Positions 1 to 7,983 of a stretch of DNA of 34,569 bases are shown one piece after another. Within the stretch, counting starts at the first letter, position 1. Every line of letters begins with the position of its first letter. Source of the DNA: a virus; the IMG/VR virus record IMGVR_UViG_3300042332_001088, positions 1-34,569 of that record, one strand, 5' to 3'. The notes beneath the pieces are model-generated. The model ran no database searches, was not told the origin of the DNA, and saw only the letters and a list, made by a program, of their open reading frames with translations. The position numbers and the translations under genes are program-made.

Positions 1-771
1 TAGTTTTTCTACCATTCCTTCCAGAACGTCATACTTTTCTTCAGGCATTTCCACATAATGTTGTTCACAAAGTCCCTTAAGACCTTCTAAGAAAGATTCG
101 GTTACTTTAACCTTGATACCGGTCTCCACTTGAAGACGGTTTTCCTCTAGCCATTCTTCTGATACATAATCCAGATAAGCATCTACTCTTTCTTCAAGTT
201 CTTCCTTGATTGCTTGTACTTCTTCCTTAAGAGCGATTTCATACTTGACTTCAAGAGCTTCTTTGAGTTGATTTGCTCTAGTCTTAAGAGCAGCCTCAAA
301 AATAGTGCGAGCCTTTTCTTGGAACTCTTCAGAAAGTTCTTCACCTTCCATAAGAGCATTTACATCTTCATCTACATTGAAGTCTTCAACATAGATTTCT
401 TCATCTAGCTCATCTTCTACTTCTTCATCTTCATCTTCTAGCTCTTCGCCCTCTAGTTCCTCATCTTCTAGAACTTCTTCGTCTTCATCATCTAGAGATT
501 CTTTAACCGCACCGGATGCCAACTTGGGCATGGGTTCGGCAGACTTTGCCTTGCGGTTGACTACATCCTTTACTACAGAAAGGCGAGCGGATGGATCCTT
601 AAGTTTTGCTGAATCATCATCATTCTTATAGTTTTCAGGAGTGGGACCGCCCAAGTCTTCCCAACCTACAGTTTGACCAGGAGGAATATTGCCAGACAAC
701 TTTTGCATTGGTTCAGCGGGCTTAGCACCGCTATTCACTGCAGTTTTTGATTGAGAATTCTTGGCATCCAT
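1..771 (-). CDS. 22: Prohead scaffold core protein gp22 (3' end outside window)
   Basis: Major scaffold of the T4-type prohead, degraded by gp21 during maturation. The frame is open from an ATG at 771 to the window edge, 257 codons without a stop. Residues 1-90 contain two copies of a short motif (GAKPAEPMQKLSG at 15-27, KAKSAEPMPKLASG at 74-87) around VGWEDLGGPTPENYKNDDDS (35-54). Residues 93-129 are a highly acidic tract. From 129 the conserved gp22 body follows: EDFNVDEDVNALMEGEELSE, then QEKARTIFEAALKTRANQLK, RVDAYLDYVSEEWLEENRL and VTESFLEGLKGLCEQHYVEM, a long alpha-helical coiled coil. Because T4 gp22 has 269 residues, most of the protein is probably present. It is followed in T4 by gene 23 (major capsid), which lies outside this window. 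Confidence 0.94.
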   Translation of the reverse strand, partial: MDAKNSQSKTAVNSGAKPAEPMQKLSGNIPPGQTVGWEDLGGPTPENYKNDDDSAKLKDPSARLSVVKDVVNRKAKSAEPMPKLASGAVKESLDDEDEEVLEDEELEGEELEDEDEEVEDELDEEIYVEDFNVDEDVNALMEGEELSEEFQEKARTIFEAALKTRANQLKEALEVKYEIALKEEVQAIKEELEERVDAYLDYVSEEWLEENRLQVETGIKVKVTESFLEGLKGLCEQHYVEMPEEKYDVLEGMVEKL

Positions 772-801
772 ATTGAAATCTTTTTATTGGTAATCTATGT
801 T

Positions 802-809
802 TATTTAGT
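802..809 (-). promoter_or_regulatory. Late promoter box before gp22
   Basis: Minus-strand ACTAAATA, 31 bases upstream of the gp22 ATG, in the 51-base gap after gp21. Confidence 0.55.
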
Positions 810-822
810 AAAGTAATTGTTT

Positions 823-1470
823 TCAGATGTTATTTAAGAAATGATTGAATAGGTCTAATTTCTTTTCTTCTAATTGGCGGGATTGAACTAACTTGTTGAT
901 AGTCTTTTTAGTATTCTCAAGTAACCATTCTTTCTTTGTTACATCAAAGTACCATTCTTTGCCTTCCATAATTCCATTAACAAATGCAGTAGTACAGGAA
1001 GGATCGTGAACAATATCTGCGACAGTTGAGAACATTAGGTCATCGCCTACGATGTTTACTCCTTCATTGGTAGATCTTAAAGAACCAACCGCTCTTGAGG
1101 AAACACCAAAAACAACACCTTCTTCGTGGAGGTTTTTTACGATGTTTCCCATTGGGGTATTAACAATTACAGCCTTTCCTATAAAATTATTACCTTCTCT
1201 TTGGAGAGATGTAATCTTATGGGATACTCTATCATAGTTAATCGTCGGGGCCGCCGGATGATTTAATTCCCCTACGGCCCTATTTTGCTTAACAAAGTTC
1301 TCAATATAATAATTTACGGCATTATTAAGAGTCTGGATCGGATAAACTCTTCCATTTCTGTTTTTAGTTTCAGCCTGACAGAAAACTCCTTCAATATACA
1401 ATTTCTTCTTACCATTTACGCTTTCAGTAAGCATTTTCACATCTTGAGCTTCTTCGGTAATGAGTTTCAT
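823..1470 (-). CDS. 21: Prohead core protease gp21
   Basis: Serine protease of the herpesvirus-assemblin type that matures the prohead by cutting scaffold and capsid proteins, at L/I-x-E sites in T4. Evidence: KLYIEGVFCQAETKNRNGRV (23-42), the catalytic histidine in GELNHPAAP (His71), and the catalytic serine in FGVSSRAVGSL (Ser124 or Ser125, by analogy with T4 His85 and Ser140). DPSCTTAFVNGIMEG (156-170) is also typical. Length 215 against 212 in T4, so it looks complete and active. It lies before gp22, its main substrate, as in T4. The accessory cassette separates it from gp20 and the gp67-like gene, which in T4 are only a few hundred bases away. Confidence 0.96.
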   Translation of the reverse strand: MKLITEEAQDVKMLTESVNGKKKLYIEGVFCQAETKNRNGRVYPIQTLNNAVNYYIENFVKQNRAVGELNHPAAPTINYDRVSHKITSLQREGNNFIGKAVIVNTPMGNIVKNLHEEGVVFGVSSRAVGSLRSTNEGVNIVGDDLMFSTVADIVHDPSCTTAFVNGIMEGKEWYFDVTKKEWLLENTKKTINKLVQSRQLEEKKLDLFNHFLNNI

Positions 1471-1493
1471 TAAAATTGCTTAATACTATAAAT

Positions 1494-1501
1494 TATTTAG
1501 T
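1494..1501 (-). promoter_or_regulatory. Late promoter box before gp21
   Basis: Minus-strand ACTAAATA, 24 bases upstream of the gp21 ATG, in the 42-base gap after the accessory cassette. It has the same octamer as the box before gp22. Confidence 0.55.
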
Positions 1502-1512
1502 TGTTGGATTGA

Positions 1513-2037
1513 TTATAGTAATCCAACAATTAAAGAAGTGTCCTGTTTTATTTTTGATAGTGCCCCTTCTGATGGAGTTAATGGTGTGGATCCACTTGTG
1601 GGGATTCCGAGGACTGTACGAATGGCTGATTTTTCTCCGGCTGTCCAATCTCCGCTTCCACCACCAGATGAATTGACGACGGTGCTTGCGGCGGATTGAA
1701 TGAGCAGAACTTGGACTCCGGGACTATACGCGATCGGGTCTCCTGCTGGTCCTCCAACGAGGTTTCCTCCGGCGACCCTGGCAATATAGTTTCCTGTTGT
1801 GAAGCGAAGTTGCCAAATCCCCAATAATTCGACGGTGAGACCGACTTGAACCCCTGGCCCGAGTTCAACGAGTCCTGTTCCTGCTGCGATTCCTTCATAG
1901 ATAATTCCCTCCTCGCTTGCTTGAGCTAATTTTATTGCAGTGTAAAGTGTTGTGCAGTCAACATCGTTGACGCCGCTATCTACGTTGATAAGCGAATTTT
2001 GAAAATCAAATGTAAACGGGGCCGAATAAAAAGGCAT
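1513..2037 (-). CDS. Small conserved virion-associated protein, last gene of the cassette
   Basis: A 174-residue protein with an N-terminal signature PFYSAPFTFDFQNSLINVDS followed by CTTLYTAIKLAQASEEGI (28-45), then GPGVQVGLTVELLGIWQLRF (60-79) and GNYIARVAGGNLVGGPAGDP (82-101). I have seen this family next to the family of the 480-residue neighbour in phage genomes, so the two may work together; the function is not known. Residues 121-132 form a Gly/Ser linker, and the C terminus with WTAGEKSAIRTVLGIP and a following helix looks like a separable short domain. The stop at 1513 is followed within about 20 bases by the late promoter box for gp21, so the cassette ends here. Confidence 0.75.
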   Translation of the reverse strand: MPFYSAPFTFDFQNSLINVDSGVNDVDCTTLYTAIKLAQASEEGIIYEGIAAGTGLVELGPGVQVGLTVELLGIWQLRFTTGNYIARVAGGNLVGGPAGDPIAYSPGVQVLLIQSAASTVVNSSGGGSGDWTAGEKSAIRTVLGIPTSGSTPLTPSEGALSKIKQDTSLIVGLL

Positions 2038-2040
2038 TTC

Positions 2041-3483
2041 TTATACATCACTATTACGGCTGGCATTGACGCTACCCCCTGCTGCCGTTACCGAGAGCAG
2101 AGTATTGAATGGAATAATCGGAGAGACACCCGTGCCATTTCTCACATCCACTCGCACGGTGAAATTTGCGGAAAAGATAAAAGTCACACTTTCACTGGTT
2201 CCAGAAGAAACCTTGTCAATATAAGGAACGAAAACATCATCTGCAGTTACAATGTTTGATGCAAGACCCGGAGATAAGCCAGAGAATGTCTTGGTTCCAG
2301 CATTAAACGAAGTGTAAGTGTAACGTAGATTTTTAATGCGAATTACTCCGGAAGATGGAGTGTCAGTCTTAATTGATTCAACTACTTGAATTGAAGTTGC
2401 ACCACTAGATGCTGCTACAGGAGTATATTCATCCTTGAGGATACCCCCCGAGCCATTTTCTCTTGCGGCTAACACTCGGTCTCCGGCTACAAGATTCCCT
2501 AATGTGATTGCGCTTATAGTAGGTGGAACTTGACTGGTTCCGTCATGTGCTATTAGCTGATATTTTGTAGCTTCTGCTGGCAATACACCTGTTAACCACC
2601 AACCTTGAGCAACGAAGAATGTTCCCCCTGCAAAAGTTCCAAATGGAGCAGATGGAATTTCAGTGTAAGCCGAGTTTAGAACTCTGTATCTCCAACCTGG
2701 AATACTGTTAAGTGTGGTGGTGCTATTTTCTCGCGTGATATACTGTAAATATTGATAAGCCTCTTGTAGTGTGCAAGAATTAGATAAGGCAATAGTACCC
2801 TTGTATAATTTGGAACCGTTTCCATTTCCCAAATCTTGGTTTGTATCGCCAAAAGTAACTGTGACCTTACTAGACAATAGAGCGGCGTTGACTTCTGATA
2901 ACACAATGTTAGAGTCAAGTGCTGTAGAAAGAGCGGCATTGGATTCACCGCCAGCCGCAAGGTTTACGTCAAAGTGTGAATAAGACTGGCCCCATTTTCT
3001 GGAAAAGGCTGTAACGTTACCCGAATCAATTAGAGAACCACCTGTGCGAACCTTTACTAAAATCTGAATGTGACCATTAGACCAAAATGTGGTGAGTTTA
3101 GAACCACTCTGCACAACATAAACTGGAGATGCAGCAACAATACCACCGATGGTTTTTAGGCCGGAATACTGAACTGCAGCACTCTGCTGTTTGATAGAAC
3201 CAAAGTTTATAAATTGTGCTGCAGTTTCATCAAGGTTAAATGCCACCGAACCATCGGTCAATAGGTTAAGCCTTGAGGCTACTGCTCCGTCACGAGGACC
3301 ATCCAGTTTAGATGGGTTGGGTGCTAAAATGTCTAGTAAATCGTTGCCGGATGCTGCTGCATCGTCGGCTAAATCTTGTAGCCACTCGTGTAGAGCTAGT
3401 ACCGTATAAACCTCCGTACTGGCTCCAGCCTGGCGGCGAACATCTCCAGTGGCTGAAATTGTAAAGTCTGTTGCAATAGGCAT
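2041..3483 (-). CDS. Virion-associated protein of a recurring marine phage family, unknown function
   Basis: A 480-residue protein that begins PIATDFTISATGDVRRQAGA, followed by YTVLALHEWLQDLADDAAAS (27-46) and GNDLLDILAPNPSKLDGPRD (47-66). I recognise this opening from a family in marine and metagenomic phages in which it is followed by a long beta-rich body. Here the body contains SHFDVNLAAGGESNAALST, TLQEAYQYLQYI and WRYRVLNSAYTEIP, and it ends NASRNSDV. No enzyme motif is seen. Base composition is intermediate between the GC-rich gene upstream and the AT-rich phage core. It starts 12 bases after the adhesin-like gene with a purine-rich leader and is followed after 3 bases by the 174-residue gene, so it belongs to the same cassette, perhaps as a fibre or appendage part. 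Confidence 0.75.
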   Translation of the reverse strand: MPIATDFTISATGDVRRQAGASTEVYTVLALHEWLQDLADDAAASGNDLLDILAPNPSKLDGPRDGAVASRLNLLTDGSVAFNLDETAAQFINFGSIKQQSAAVQYSGLKTIGGIVAASPVYVVQSGSKLTTFWSNGHIQILVKVRTGGSLIDSGNVTAFSRKWGQSYSHFDVNLAAGGESNAALSTALDSNIVLSEVNAALLSSKVTVTFGDTNQDLGNGNGSKLYKGTIALSNSCTLQEAYQYLQYITRENSTTTLNSIPGWRYRVLNSAYTEIPSAPFGTFAGGTFFVAQGWWLTGVLPAEATKYQLIAHDGTSQVPPTISAITLGNLVAGDRVLAARENGSGGILKDEYTPVAASSGATSIQVVESIKTDTPSSGVIRIKNLRYTYTSFNAGTKTFSGLSPGLASNIVTADDVFVPYIDKVSSGTSESVTFIFSANFTVRVDVRNGTGVSPIIPFNTLLSVTAAGGSVNASRNSDV

Positions 3484-3495
3484 AGCGGTTCTCTT

Positions 3496-6400
3496 TTACT
3501 GATCGGATTCTTGTAGGGCGACAACGTTTATCGTTGCAGTTGGAGAAATGGATACTTGGGTTATCCAAGGCTTATATGCAGGAATACTGCTCGCATTTCT
3601 GGCCTCAATTTTTACAGACCCGGTGTATTGAAAATCAAAGTTTAGGGTCGTGCCATCACCACAAGATGCCTGTTGTAACAGGCCGCCAGTATCTGCTCGT
3701 GTTACTTTTACCCGAGTTTGTGGTATAAGATTAGTTATGTTAACTAAAGATCCTGGTAGAGGATGTTGAATTTGTTGGGATGTTGCATCGGTTTGAATAG
3801 ACATAGACAGAGCAGTTAACAAGGTTGTTGTTGCCGCTGCGGTTGGGTAGGTGCGGACTTGCAAAGCATACCCATCGGCTGCGCTGACAGCCACGTTGAC
3901 AGGCGAGAAGGTCACAAACTCGCTTGACGTAAGGTTGGCCGTGAAGTTGTTCGAGCAGGTGATGACATCGCCCGCGATATTGGTGACGGTCGTGTTTGCG
4001 GGCAGTCGGAAAGAACCCGTCTGCACGAAATCGCCAACCTGCGGCTGGCGTGTCAGGGCGGTTCGTTCCGCTGTCGTGACCGTGACCGTGTTGGTTCCGC
4101 TTGTCCCGCCGCCTGACCGGCGCACGGTGTTTGCCAAGAAAGCCCACGAGCCGCCGAAGCCTGGCCCTGTGTCGATCTTGTATTCAAAGATCAGGTTTTG
4201 GCAGTCGGTCCCCGACACTGCACAGCCACCAGCAAAGGCGGTATGTCCATACATTTTGAGCGGCGTCGTCCAGTTCACCACGTCAGTCAGACGCGAGATA
4301 ATCATGGAGCCTGAGCCGTTGAACCCGGAGCCTGCGCCTAGCGTGACATTGCACTGCGCTGCCGAAGCCCCTGTCGGCTCGTTTGCCATGATGGTAATTC
4401 GGCCTGTGGTGGTCGAATTGTAAGCATCGTCCCAATGCGACCCTTGATTGCCGGACAGGCCGGTGCGCTGATTTGTCCACCGCCCGCCGCGAGTAATCAC
4501 GTTTGACGAGGCTATCGTTTGCAGCGTCGTGCCATCGCCCCATACGTCAAAAGCTGTAACGACCGGCCCCGCAGGCGATAGCGCCATAACACTTGAGCGA
4601 AGGTTTGTGACGTAGCAGCGGCGAAGTTCAAACGTGGTCCCTGCGTTGCTTCCTAGCAAAGCGATGGTCCCAGTCGGATTAACCGTGCCCGCGTTTAGCG
4701 GTGCAGTAGGAGACCCGATGTTGTGGATCGTAAGGTTAGAAGTAAAGCCGTTCTGGTTGACATATTCAGCAAAGGGGTGGTTATTGTCTATTCCAGCCAA
4801 TGCCGAAATGCCATCAATCAGAATGTTCGACCCCTGCACAGCGACAGCACGCGAAGCCACCGCTGGCGTGGTGCCGGTCATATTGTCGCAGTACGTGAGG
4901 TTTCGGACACTGTAGTTCTGCACGTTAATGGTGGCCGAGCCGCCGATCACGGTGCAATCAACAAACTCCCCGCCAGACGACACGATGCTAACCGCGCTAG
5001 GGTTTGAACCGAATGCGGCGTTTCGCTGTGTCCTGCCCTGTAACTGCCGAATGTTCTCGAATCTACTTCTGTAAGCGTTGACATTAGCCGAAGCCGTGGC
5101 TTGGAAAGCAATGCCCGACGCCCTTACAATACGACTATCGTAAATGAAAGCGTTCGCGCTGTTTTGAACCAACACCGCGCCACCAGCATTTGCGTATAGA
5201 ATTGGTGCAATACAGGAGTTGCGAATCTCACTGCTGAAATTGAGTACGTTGAAAGTATTAGCCCAAGCCGCATTTTTAACGACAAACGAGATAGGGGTTA
5301 CGTTTGTCAGAAACCAACCCCATGTGGCGGTGTCCAAGTCAAACACACCGCCCGAAATGTTCATGGTGTACCGCTGCGAAACAAAAGAAAGGTGTTGAGC
5401 GGCATAATCTGCCGCCGTTGAAGTCCCAAGGATTACGTTCGGGATGTGGATTTTCAGGCCAGAAGCAGGCTTGAAGCCTGCATTATTCGCGCCGCGCTTG
5501 GCGAGTTGAATGGTCCCTGCAAACGGATCGGAGTAGAAGAACTTGCCGCGCACATCGGTCGGGACGAAGGCGTGGCTGTTTTGAACGACAGTCCAAAACC
5601 CGACATAGACGCCCTCCGAAGTGCTGCCAGCATAGGTCGGCAAGCCGTTCGCATAAGTCGGAGTAGCGGAATTGGAAGGGGCAACGAAAGATTGCATGTT
5701 GGTGTTGGTGATGTGATCGAGCGTCACGTCAACCTGATACCAGCCGCCGCCGAGCGAAGTGATGGAAGATGCGGTTCCGGTCGGGCTTCCCACGGTCGGG
5801 GTCGCGATGATCGTACCAGCCGCCAGATCAACCAACGCCCCGAACCGTGTGGCACCGCTATTGGTGGAAAGCTGCACCACGCACCATTGGCGCGTTTCCT
5901 GCTTGACGATTGCCCGGTGCGTGTAAGACCCCGCGTCCATTTGGGCGGCTTGCAGGTTTTGGCCGTTGAACGAGTGAACCCCGTTCGCCGTAGTCTCGCG
6001 CACCCGCTCTGCCGCTGGATAATTCGCGGGACCGGCGATAGTATTTCGCGTGAAGGTCGCGTTTGTAAATGTGGCCGCGTCTGTGTTTGGATACCAGCCA
6101 TTCCACGCATCAGCCGCGTTCACCCACCATTCATAGATTCCAGACCCCGGCGCAGTCTCAATCTGCACTGCCGGAAATTCATCCCGCACAGGCATCTGGA
6201 TTGTTTGGTTGTCAGTGCCGTCAGTAGTGCCAATCTCGTACCAGTCCCCTCGAGTAGTGACGTTTGCCATGCGGGGTGTGGTCATGGTGGAGCCTGAGTT
6301 TCCCACCACATGAATCCAGCTACGCTTGCCCGCATTGGCAGCAACAATCGTGGCACCCCCCGGCAGTGTAATGGTCTCACCCGCTTGGAAATTCCCGGCC

Positions 6401-6792
6401 TTGGACCGCAGCTTGATGAAGCCCGCCATAGGCATGGCAGCGCCCGCTACAGCCGGGGTGAACGATCCGCTGGCCCATACACGGGTCAACTCGCCTGTCG
6501 CGCCGCTGGTGCCTCCTGTGACCGTGTTGGACCCAAGGGCAGCCTGAGTGGGAACCAGTCCTATCGCCATAGAAAACGGCACTTCCCAAACTTTGGTGCC
6601 ATCTATTGCTACCACACCCCCGAGCGTTGAAGAAACTGTGATGTTTCCAAAAACCGCCGCCTGTTGGTTAAACCGAGTATCGGCATCAATCGTCATTGAC
6701 CCACCGTTAATGTTGATAGTTTCTCCGTCGAGTAGTCCCGAGATTGAATCGCTGTCGTAATTAACTGTGGTTGTGACAGTTTGGTTGGCCAT
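3496..6792 (-). CDS. Large tail-fibre or adhesin-like protein, GC-rich
   Basis: A 1098-residue protein. Residues 1-75 are a beta region with LLDGETININGGSMTIDADT. Residues 130-150 hold NFQAGETITLPGGATIV. Residues about 240-410 look like a carbohydrate-binding-module-type beta sandwich: FTRNTI, then SYTHRAIVKQETRQWCVVQL, GGGWYQVDVTLDHI and EGVYVGFWTVV, a pattern I associate with sugar-binding domains in phage and proteobacterial proteins. About 450-760 is a repetitive stretch with NANVNAYRSRF-like and FVDCTVIGGSATINVQNYSV segments, consistent with a beta helix like those of pectate-lyase-fold tailspikes. The C terminus (about 980-1098) returns to lower GC. No catalytic residues can be assigned. 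It is probably the host-recognition or receptor-binding component; enzymatic activity is possible but unproven. It follows the YD-repeat gene by one base. Confidence 0.75.
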   Translation of the reverse strand: MANQTVTTTVNYDSDSISGLLDGETININGGSMTIDADTRFNQQAAVFGNITVSSTLGGVVAIDGTKVWEVPFSMAIGLVPTQAALGSNTVTGGTSGATGELTRVWASGSFTPAVAGAAMPMAGFIKLRSKAGNFQAGETITLPGGATIVAANAGKRSWIHVVGNSGSTMTTPRMANVTTRGDWYEIGTTDGTDNQTIQMPVRDEFPAVQIETAPGSGIYEWWVNAADAWNGWYPNTDAATFTNATFTRNTIAGPANYPAAERVRETTANGVHSFNGQNLQAAQMDAGSYTHRAIVKQETRQWCVVQLSTNSGATRFGALVDLAAGTIIATPTVGSPTGTASSITSLGGGWYQVDVTLDHITNTNMQSFVAPSNSATPTYANGLPTYAGSTSEGVYVGFWTVVQNSHAFVPTDVRGKFFYSDPFAGTIQLAKRGANNAGFKPASGLKIHIPNVILGTSTAADYAAQHLSFVSQRYTMNISGGVFDLDTATWGWFLTNVTPISFVVKNAAWANTFNVLNFSSEIRNSCIAPILYANAGGAVLVQNSANAFIYDSRIVRASGIAFQATASANVNAYRSRFENIRQLQGRTQRNAAFGSNPSAVSIVSSGGEFVDCTVIGGSATINVQNYSVRNLTYCDNMTGTTPAVASRAVAVQGSNILIDGISALAGIDNNHPFAEYVNQNGFTSNLTIHNIGSPTAPLNAGTVNPTGTIALLGSNAGTTFELRRCYVTNLRSSVMALSPAGPVVTAFDVWGDGTTLQTIASSNVITRGGRWTNQRTGLSGNQGSHWDDAYNSTTTGRITIMANEPTGASAAQCNVTLGAGSGFNGSGSMIISRLTDVVNWTTPLKMYGHTAFAGGCAVSGTDCQNLIFEYKIDTGPGFGGSWAFLANTVRRSGGGTSGTNTVTVTTAERTALTRQPQVGDFVQTGSFRLPANTTVTNIAGDVITCSNNFTANLTSSEFVTFSPVNVAVSAADGYALQVRTYPTAAATTTLLTALSMSIQTDATSQQIQHPLPGSLVNITNLIPQTRVKVTRADTGGLLQQASCGDGTTLNFDFQYTGSVKIEARNASSIPAYKPWITQVSISPTATINVVALQESDQ
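3840..6560. other. GC-rich, probably transferred segment
   Basis: Covers most of the 1098-residue gene. Base use changes from the AT-rich background of the window to clearly GC-rich DNA, with G/C in most third codon positions and long chance open frames on the opposite strand (5446-6297, 3851-4423). The first about 75 codons and last about 110 codons are closer to the rest of the window. The limits are by eye. Confidence 0.7.
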
Positions 6793-6793
6793 T

Positions 6794-7648
6794 TTATAGT
6801 ATCACCTCTGATATATTAACGAGTCTTTCTTGGACATCATAAGTAAAAATCTTTCGCAGAGTTTGGGTTCCGCTTACGTGGTTGGATTGGGTAAGTTTAC
6901 CACCCACATCGTAAGTTAAAGTTTTTATGCTTCCATTGGAATATGTTAAAGATTCTACTCTCCCTTGTGTATCATAAACTATTGTTGGGGACTTTCCTAT
7001 AAATGGGTTGGTCTGGGATGTAATACCGGTTAATTCTGAACCGTCTCCCACAAATTTTGTGGCGGTTACAATTCCGGCATTCACGTTATTTATATTGAGA
7101 TTGCCTAAAACTGCTACATTCCCTTTGAATTCAGTATTAGTTCCGGCAAAGCTAACGACAGTAACACCAGAGGATGATAAAATATTATTGCCGCCTATTC
7201 TTATCTTTCCGCTAAATGATGTGATTCCTGTAATGGAACCATTACCAATATAAAAGGAAGTTGGACTGTAAATTAGGTGATCTGGACTAATTTGAATGCT
7301 ACTTCCAATTGATAAATTTTCAATTGATGGATTATAGGTTAAACCATAATTTGTATAAACTGTTTCCTTAGCTGCTGGACTATTATCCGAATCAACTAAA
7401 GTTAGATAGAGTGATGCATTGGAATTATTACTTTGCGTGTAGATAGTGTATGCACTATCTGACATAGGGTCTTGAATGGTACTAACGAATATATCTTCTT
7501 CTGAATTATCAAAAGTTAGTTGTAGAGCAGCATCAATAGTATTACTTTCTGTGTGAATATTGTAAACGCTATTTTCAGAAGGATCCCGAACTATGCTTAC
7601 AGATCTAGAGCTATTTGGTTCAAAACGTACTCTATAACCTTCAATCAT
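6794..7648 (-). CDS. Fibre-like protein with internal duplication and C-terminal YD repeats
   Basis: A 284-residue protein. Residues 17-91 are a diverged tandem duplication (see separate entry). Residues 92-210 are beta-rich and contain GIVTATKFVGDGSELTGI (192-209), a turn motif I know from marine phage tail fibres. Residues 222-284 hold three YD-type units (VYDTQGRVESLTYSNGS, LTYDVGGKLTQ, FTYDVQERLVNIS) like those of RHS and other surface proteins. The gene starts in an ATGA with the upstream gene and ends one base before the ATG of the 1098-residue protein. It probably forms part of a fibre or its base together with the neighbours; the exact role is unknown. Confidence 0.75.
   Translation of the reverse strand: MIEGYRVRFEPNSSRSVSIVRDPSENSVYNIHTESNTIDAALQLTFDNSEEDIFVSTIQDPMSDSAYTIYTQSNNSNASLYLTLVDSDNSPAAKETVYTNYGLTYNPSIENLSIGSSIQISPDHLIYSPTSFYIGNGSITGITSFSGKIRIGGNNILSSSGVTVVSFAGTNTEFKGNVAVLGNLNINNVNAGIVTATKFVGDGSELTGITSQTNPFIGKSPTIVYDTQGRVESLTYSNGSIKTLTYDVGGKLTQSNHVSGTQTLRKIFTYDVQERLVNISEVIL
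7376..7600 (-). repeat. Diverged tandem duplication inside the YD-repeat protein gene
   Basis: Codes for residues 17-53 and 55-91. The copies share V-S-x-x-x-D-P-x-S-x-S-x-Y-x-I-x-T-x-S-N followed by L-x-L-T (SIVRDPSENSVYNIHTESN against STIQDPMSDSAYTIYTQSN). Similarity is also visible at the DNA level, so this is an old in-frame duplication. Confidence 0.75.
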
Positions 7649-7977
7649 ACCGATGAAGTATCCTCTACCATGATTGTGCCCTTAACGGGCTTAATTGTCT
7701 CAAATTGATTAGTAAGAAGTATATCAAAGTAGTTTCTACCGGTGGATAAAAGTTTTGTGGTTTCTTTATTCATACTAATAGTAACACGTCCGGTTCCGCC
7801 TAAAACCTCAGCAACGAAAGAATTGAATTTGACAGAAGCTGGATATTTTCTTATTTTGGCTGTTGCGACATAACCGTTTATTGGTAGCGGTTGTCCATCA
7901 AAAGAGTCAATCAAAAAAGATACAGAAAAATCTGTACCCTTTTCAATAGTAATTCCGGTTATTTCTTGTGTTGCCAT
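7645..7977 (-). CDS. Small beta-sandwich virion protein, unknown function
   Basis: A 110-residue protein with EITGITIEKGTDFSVSFLID, YVATAKIRKYP (36-46) and TGRVTISMNKETTKLLSTGR, ending in a strand with VKGTIMVED. The pattern (an opening strand, then KGTDF, then a G-Y-x-A-x-x-K-I-R-K turn) recurs in small genes beside phage fibre genes and recalls N-terminal adaptor domains that attach fibres to baseplates or capsids. That comparison is from memory. The stop overlaps the start of the next gene as ATGA, which suggests that the two products are made together. Confidence 0.7.
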   Translation of the reverse strand: MATQEITGITIEKGTDFSVSFLIDSFDGQPLPINGYVATAKIRKYPASVKFNSFVAEVLGGTGRVTISMNKETTKLLSTGRNYFDILLTNQFETIKPVKGTIMVEDTSSV

Positions 7978-7983
7978 TGTTTA

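Noticed and set aside
1578-1898. 106-codon open frame on the minus strand in another frame
   Set aside because: Fully inside the 174-residue gene, whose product has a recognisable conserved N terminus; the alternative product is low-complexity.
3851-4423. 190-codon open frame on the plus strand
   Set aside because: Same situation as above: shadow of the 1098-residue gene in its GC-rich part.
5446-6297. 283-codon open frame on the plus strand
   Set aside because: It lies antisense inside the GC-rich adhesin-like gene, has an Arg/His/Pro-rich product with no recognisable motif and no promoter. GC-rich DNA opens antisense frames by chance.
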